Assembly (NCBI GenBank): GCA_937901265.1
Contig: CALCHA010000365.1
Coordinates: 1 to 6,382 of the forward strand
Direction: 5' to 3'
DNA from: an uncultured Phycisphaerales bacterium
GTDB taxonomy: Bacteria; Planctomycetota; Phycisphaerae; WQYP01
Length of the DNA: 6,382 nucleotides
The notes below the pieces were generated by a model. It was not told where the DNA came from. It searched no databases and saw only the letters and a program-made list of their open reading frames with translations. Below are positions 4,925 through 6,382 of this stretch, piece by piece; position 1 is the first letter of the stretch, and each line of letters starts with the position of its first letter. Position numbers and translations under genes: made by a program.

Positions 4925-5035
4925 CATGGGTTGCAGCAGAACTCCCGACGCTTCATCCCGCGGCACAACACTTGCATAACCGGTTCACAAGCGGTGCACT
5001 TATTGGTTCTCACAACTTTCGTCGCCGCCCGGAAT

Positions 5036-5041
5036 TATATT
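5036..5041 (+). promoter_or_regulatory. -10-like TATATT just upstream of dnaK
   Basis: TATATT (5 of 6 to TATAAT) at 5036-5041 would place a start near 5048 and a short leader that still contains the Shine-Dalgarno AGGAG (5052-5056, 7 nt before ATG 5064). There is no -35 at normal spacing; TTGGTT at 5003-5008 is 27 nt away. I could not fit the sigma32 heat-shock consensus convincingly. Confidence 0.25.
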
Positions 5042-5063
5042 CAAGAAACACAGGAGCTGACTC

Positions 5064-6382
5064 ATGGCGAAGGTGATTGGGATCGACTTGGGAACGACCA
5101 ACTCGGTGGTGACCGTGATGGAGGGTACCCAGGCCAAGGTGCTCGTCAATGCGCAGGGTTCGCGCCTCACGCCCTCGGTCGTGGGCTTCACGGACAAAGG
5201 TGAGCGACTCGTCGGCCTGCCGGCCAAACACCAGCAGGTGACCAACCCGCAGAACACGGTCTTTTCCATCAAACGCTTCATGGGCCGCCGCCATTCCGAA
5301 GTCAGCGGCGAAGAAAAGCTGGTGCCCTACAAGGTCGTCGGCGGCGCCGAGGAACTGGTGAAGGTGGACGTCCGTGGCAAGCTGTTCACGCCGCCCGAAA
5401 TCAGTGCCATGATTCTGCAGGATCTCAAAAAGACCGCGGAGGATTACCTCGGTGAAAAAATCACCGAGGCCATCATCACGGTGCCCGCGTACTTCAACGA
5501 CTCGCAGCGGCTCGCCACCAAGGAAGCCGGCGAAATCGCCGGCCTCACCGTGAAGCGCGTCCTCCCCGAACCCACCGCCGCGGCGCTGGCCTACGGGATG
5601 GATCAGAAAAAAGGCGGAAAGATCTTCGTCTTTGACCTCGGCGGTGGCACGTTCGACGTGTCGGTGCTCGACGTGGGCGAAGGCGTCTTCGAAGTCCTCT
5701 CCATCAACGGCGACACCCACCTCGGCGGCGATGATTACGACCAGGCCGTCGTTGACTACATCGCGGAGGAATTCCGCAAGCAACAGGGCATCGACCTTCG
5801 CAAGGATCCGATGGCGCTGCAGCGACTTAAGGAATCCGCGGAAAAGGCCAAGATCGAACTCTCCGCGAATATGGAAACCACGATCAACCTGCCCTTCATC
5901 ACCGCCGATGCCAGCGGCCCCAAGCACCTGCAGATGTCCATCACGCGCAGCAAATTTGAATCGCTGACCGCGGCGCTCACCGAACGCTGCCGCCAGCCGG
6001 TGCTCAAGGCGTTGCAGGATGCCGGCCTTGCGGCGAACCAGATTGACGAAATTCTGCTGGTTGGTGGTTCCACCCGCATGCCGCGCATCCAGACGATGGT
6101 CAAGGAAATCTTTGGCAAGGAAGGCAACAAAAGCGTCAACCCGGACGAAGCGGTCGCCATCGGTGCCGCGGTTCAGGGCGGCATCACCACCGGGGAGGTC
6201 AAAGACATCCTCGTGCTGGATGTGACCCCCTTGTCCATGGGCGTGGAGACTTACGGCGGCGTGATGACCGTGATGATCCCGCGCAACACGACGATCCCCA
6301 CCAGCAAGAGCGAGACTTTTTCCACCGCCGCCGACAACCAGACCAGCGTCGAAATCCATGTCCTGCAGGGGGAGCGCGAGTT
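5064..6382 (+). CDS. dnaK: Chaperone DnaK (Hsp70), 3' end cut by the window
   Basis: This ATP-driven chaperone binds exposed hydrophobic segments of unfolded proteins, working with DnaJ and GrpE in the cytoplasm. The visible 439 residues hold the whole nucleotide-binding domain: the phosphate-1 loop IDLGTTNS (7-14), [19 protein letters not shown], phosphate-2 FDLGGGTFD (190-198), [11 protein letters not shown] and [11 protein letters not shown]. The interdomain linker [11 protein letters not shown] begins at 381. The beta part of the substrate-binding domain follows ([21 protein letters not shown]) and is cut at the window end. The region after [10 protein letters not shown] carries the insertion typical of Gram-negative DnaK rather than the shorter Gram-positive form. 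AGGAG at 5052-5056 sits 7 nt before ATG 5064. No frameshift is seen. grpE and hrcA, common upstream partners, are absent here; def precedes it instead. dnaJ could still lie downstream, outside the window. A roughly 200-residue C-terminal part is expected beyond the edge. Confidence 0.98.
   Translation, partial: MAKVIGIDLGTTNSVVTVMEGTQAKVLVNAQGSRLTPSVVGFTDKGERLVGLPAKHQQVTNPQNTVFSIKRFMGRRHSEVSGEEKLVPYKVVGGAEELVKVDVRGKLFTPPEISAMILQDLKKTAEDYLGEKITEAIITVPAYFNDSQRLATKEAGEIAGLTVKRVLPEPTAAALAYGMDQKKGGKIFVFDLGGGTFDVSVLDVGEGVFEVLSINGDTHLGGDDYDQAVVDYIAEEFRKQQGIDLRKDPMALQRLKESAEKAKIELSANMETTINLPFITADASGPKHLQMSITRSKFESLTAALTERCRQPVLKALQDAGLAANQIDEILLVGGSTRMPRIQTMVKEIFGKEGNKSVNPDEAVAIGAAVQGGITTGEVKDILVLDVTPLSMGVETYGGVMTVMIPRNTTIPTSKSETFSTAADNQTSVEIHVLQGERE

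Noticed and set aside
4806..5063. CIRCE operator or sigma32 promoter before dnaK
   Set aside because: I looked for TTAGCACTC/GAGTGCTAA and CTTGAA/CCCCAT-type elements and found no acceptable match.
5010..6359. Long 449-residue minus-strand ORF
   Set aside because: It is the antisense of dnaK. Its His/Asp/Gly-rich, low-complexity product is what the codon bias of the sense strand produces.
1..6382. CRISPR array, tRNA/rRNA, insertion sequence or phage genes
   Set aside because: No regularly spaced repeats, cloverleaf-like sequence, terminal inverted repeats with a transposase, or integrase were seen.

Overview
This GC-rich, gene-dense window looks like ordinary chromosome from a Gram-negative (diderm) bacterium. 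The lipopolysaccharide-transport ATPase LptB and a DnaK with the Gram-negative-type N-terminal-lobe insertion support this. The HicB/ribbon-helix-helix protein, the STAS protein and the small membrane zinc-ribbon protein remind me of Planctomycetota, perhaps a Phycisphaerae-like lineage. That placement is from memory of family style and is only an inference.

Layout. (1) 1-367: the last codons of an upstream reading frame overlap the start of a HicB-type antitoxin-like gene. (2) 364-567: about 200 bp without a clear gene. One frame here reads like the C-terminal tail of an O-methyltransferase, two GC-rich inverted repeats lie inside it, and two tandem TACAAT boxes follow. (3) 568-1023: a small two-TM protein with a cytoplasmic zinc ribbon. 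(4) 1149-1886: lptB, standing alone. (5) 1927-2778, minus strand: an unrecognised membrane-anchored protein, convergent with lptB and divergent from the next gene. (6) 2956-3717: an O6-alkylguanine-DNA alkyltransferase. (7) 3812-4177: a STAS-domain anti-sigma-factor-antagonist-like protein behind a good sigma70-type promoter. (8) 4248-4805: peptide deformylase, with a perfect TATAAT box 6 nt before its best start codon, which suggests a leaderless mRNA. (9) 4806-5063: a probable terminator and an AT-rich palindrome. (10) 5064 to the window end: dnaK, cut off in the substrate-binding domain.

The genes do not form one pathway. They are mostly separate housekeeping or stress units: outer-membrane biogenesis (lptB), DNA alkylation repair, N-terminal deformylation of new proteins (def), protein folding (dnaK) and a partner-switch signalling component (STAS). 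I see no CRISPR array, rRNA, tRNA, insertion sequence, or multi-gene defence or biosynthetic cluster. The most interesting points are regulatory or concern gene decay: the leaderless layout of def, the promoter that moves the STAS start to a GTG, the methyltransferase-like remnant behind hicB, and the uncharacterised minus-strand gene.
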